Of a stretch of 7,088 nucleotides of DNA, positions 6,077 to 7,088 are shown in pieces (position 1 is the first letter of the stretch; the number at the start of each line of letters is the position of its first letter). The translations under genes were made by a program, and so were the position numbers. The DNA lies in assembly GCA_023489135.1 (NCBI GenBank), contig JAMDCE010000494.1, forward strand, positions 1 through 7,088, given 5' to 3'. The stretch is from Chloroflexota bacterium. GTDB lineage: Bacteria; Chloroflexota; Chloroflexia; JAMDCE01. Under the pieces are notes generated by a model. The model was given only the letters and a program-made list of their open reading frames with translations, ran no database searches and was not told the origin of the DNA.

Positions 6077-7051
6077 ACCCCTCGTAAGCCGCCACAGCAC
6101 CCCGACCGGGTACCCCACCATCTTGGCGATATCGCCAACGACCCTGATGATGGGTACCCAACCCACGGCCAAAGCTCCCTCCCCGGGTGAAAGTGATGGC
6201 AGTTGCGGTAAGAGGCGGCGATAGGGCTGGTAAAGATAAGCCACGCCAGCCAGCGCGAGCGGCGCCCACGCCGGTTTGCGCCTGAAGCCCACTAGCAGTA
6301 AGGCGAGACCAAGCATGTAGCAGGAATACCTGATCAAGTGGCGCTTCAGCCAGAGATCGGCTTTCCCATCCCCTCGAGCGTAGCGGTAATACTGGGTGAG
6401 AAAAGCGCGCAGGCTGGACCTGGGGCGGAAATGAACCAGGGCTTCCGGCGCGAAGGCAAAGTGGTAACCCTTCCGGCGTAGGGCGAGATCGAAGACCAGA
6501 TCCTCACAGTAGTCCAGCCATTCAGGGTACCCTCCCACCTCTTCCCAGGCCCTCTTGAAAAAAGCAATCGACCGGCTGGAAGGCAAGAAAGTGGTCGGAT
6601 TGATTTCTCGCAGCCTCGGCAACACTGTCGCGCCCATCGCTACCTCGAAAGCCGTCTGGGGGTCTGGCTCAAAAAAACCGCTCACCACCGCCGGGTCCGA
6701 TTTCCGATCTCCCAAGACATCCTGCACATTTCCATTTTCTAAGGGCCGCACAAGACTCTCCAGCCACTTTGGAGCAAGGCGCACTCCCGCGTCGGTGGAG
6801 GCGATGACATCACTGCTCGCGGCGCGGATGGCCGCATTGCGGCCGGCCGAAATGTTGCAGCCCTGTCGAACGATTACCCGCAGAGGAAGGCGATCCTCAT
6901 AGGACCGAATTATATCTAAGGTGCTATCCGTCGAGCCCCCATCGACGATAACAACCTCATCGGGTCGCCGCGTTTGCCGGGTCAGGGTATCGAGAAGCTG
7001 GTCTATGGACCGTTCCTCGTTTCGCACGGTGACGATGACTGATACTTTCAT
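6053..7051 (-). CDS. family 2 glycosyltransferase with C-terminal membrane segments
   Basis: Transfers a sugar from a nucleotide-sugar to an unknown acceptor, probably at the inner face of the membrane for a polysaccharide or glycolipid. The 332 residues begin with the GT-A fold: VSVIVTVRNEE at 3-13, VDGGSTDST at 36-44, the metal-site motif STDAG at 85-89 (D87), a GGYPEW turn at 173-178, the likely catalytic ED pair 183-184, and a QYYRYARG segment at 220-227 resembling the QxxRW region. Hydrophobic stretches at about 242-256 and 262-275, and an amphipathic segment at about 291-320 (RVVGDIAKMVGYPVGVLWRL), would anchor it. ATG 7051 gives the standard start, but the Shine-Dalgarno is poor and the frame stays open to the window edge, so a slightly longer protein cannot be excluded. 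The last eight or so codons (GQGLRLRG) lie inside the hairpin repeat. Donor and acceptor cannot be predicted. Confidence 0.93.
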   Translation of the reverse strand: MKVSVIVTVRNEERSIDQLLDTLTRQTRRPDEVVIVDGGSTDSTLDIIRSYEDRLPLRVIVRQGCNISAGRNAAIRAASSDVIASTDAGVRLAPKWLESLVRPLENGNVQDVLGDRKSDPAVVSGFFEPDPQTAFEVAMGATVLPRLREINPTTFLPSSRSIAFFKRAWEEVGGYPEWLDYCEDLVFDLALRRKGYHFAFAPEALVHFRPRSSLRAFLTQYYRYARGDGKADLWLKRHLIRYSCYMLGLALLLVGFRRKPAWAPLALAGVAYLYQPYRRLLPQLPSLSPGEGALAVGWVPIIRVVGDIAKMVGYPVGVLWRLTRGQGLRLRG

Positions 7052-7073
7052 AAATCCAGCTCGTATTTCTAAT

Positions 7074-7086
7074 GGCGAAGCACCCG
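7074..7086 (+). repeat. third copy of the GGCGAAGC repeat core
   Basis: GGCGAAGCACCCG matches the right arm of the 3797-3946 element (GGCGAAGCACTCG on the opposite strand) at 12 of 13 bases and its left arm (GGCGAAGCGCCCG) at 12 of 13. It lies upstream of the glycosyltransferase start at the window edge, so only one arm can be seen. Confidence 0.4.
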
Positions 7087-7088
7087 GC

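Noticed and set aside
6011..6080. Telomere-like or CRISPR-like repeat
   Set aside because: There are only two direct copies with a one-base spacer, and the rest is the opposite hairpin arm; no spacers or longer array exist.
6555..6902. 115-codon open frame on the + strand inside the glycosyltransferase
   Set aside because: It is antisense to a well-supported gene, has no recognisable domain and no ribosome site that I can see; it is a frame shadow.

Overview
This is a bacterial chromosomal stretch with five complete protein genes and short intergenic spaces holding palindromic repeats. In order they are lon (ATP-dependent protease, + strand), amrS (radical SAM enzyme of the AmmeMemoRadiSam group, +), a small protein with two PRC-barrel-like repeats (+), cinA (+), and a family 2 glycosyltransferase (- strand, convergent with cinA). 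No rRNA, tRNA, CRISPR array, insertion sequence or phage gene is visible. No gap between genes exceeds 300 bases. The composition is moderately GC-rich, starts include GTG, and Shine-Dalgarno sites are of GGAGG type. The AmrS protein, the PRC-barrel protein and the C-terminal form of the glycosyltransferase together suggest an uncultured Chloroflexota-like bacterium. That placement is a low-confidence impression from protein style, not a measured result.

Layout: 1-61 is a leader with no supportable gene. lon fills 62-2443 with all AAA+ and Ser-Lys protease residues present. 2444-2610 holds a nested palindromic element made of CACAGAG/CGCAGAG units, which ends just upstream of the amrS ribosome site. 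amrS (best start 2611) ends at 3738. 3739-3974 holds a second imperfect inverted repeat built on GGCGAAGC. The PRC-like gene (3975-4529) has an excellent ribosome site. 4530-4733 carries a near-consensus sigma-70 promoter for cinA, and one arm of an inverted repeat overlaps its -10 box. cinA is 4734-5966. 5967-6052 and the tail of the glycosyltransferase gene hold two 13-base GGGCTAGGGGTTA copies that fold with the opposite arm into a long hairpin between the convergent genes. The glycosyltransferase reads from 7051 down to 6053.

The genes do not form an obvious pathway. lon (protein quality control) and cinA (nucleotide clean-up or NAD salvage family) are housekeeping, amrS is a conserved enzyme of uncertain role without its usual Memo/AMMECR1 partners here, and the glycosyltransferase is probably envelope-related. 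The gaps of 167-236 bases and a separate promoter for cinA argue against one tight operon. I did not find a convincing new multi-gene system. The most notable observation is that the C-terminal NMN-deamidase-like domain of CinA has lost the usual ESCTGG, lysine and TGxAGP signature residues while the N-terminal domain looks intact. Next in interest are the three separate palindromic intergenic elements, one of which encodes the last residues of the glycosyltransferase.
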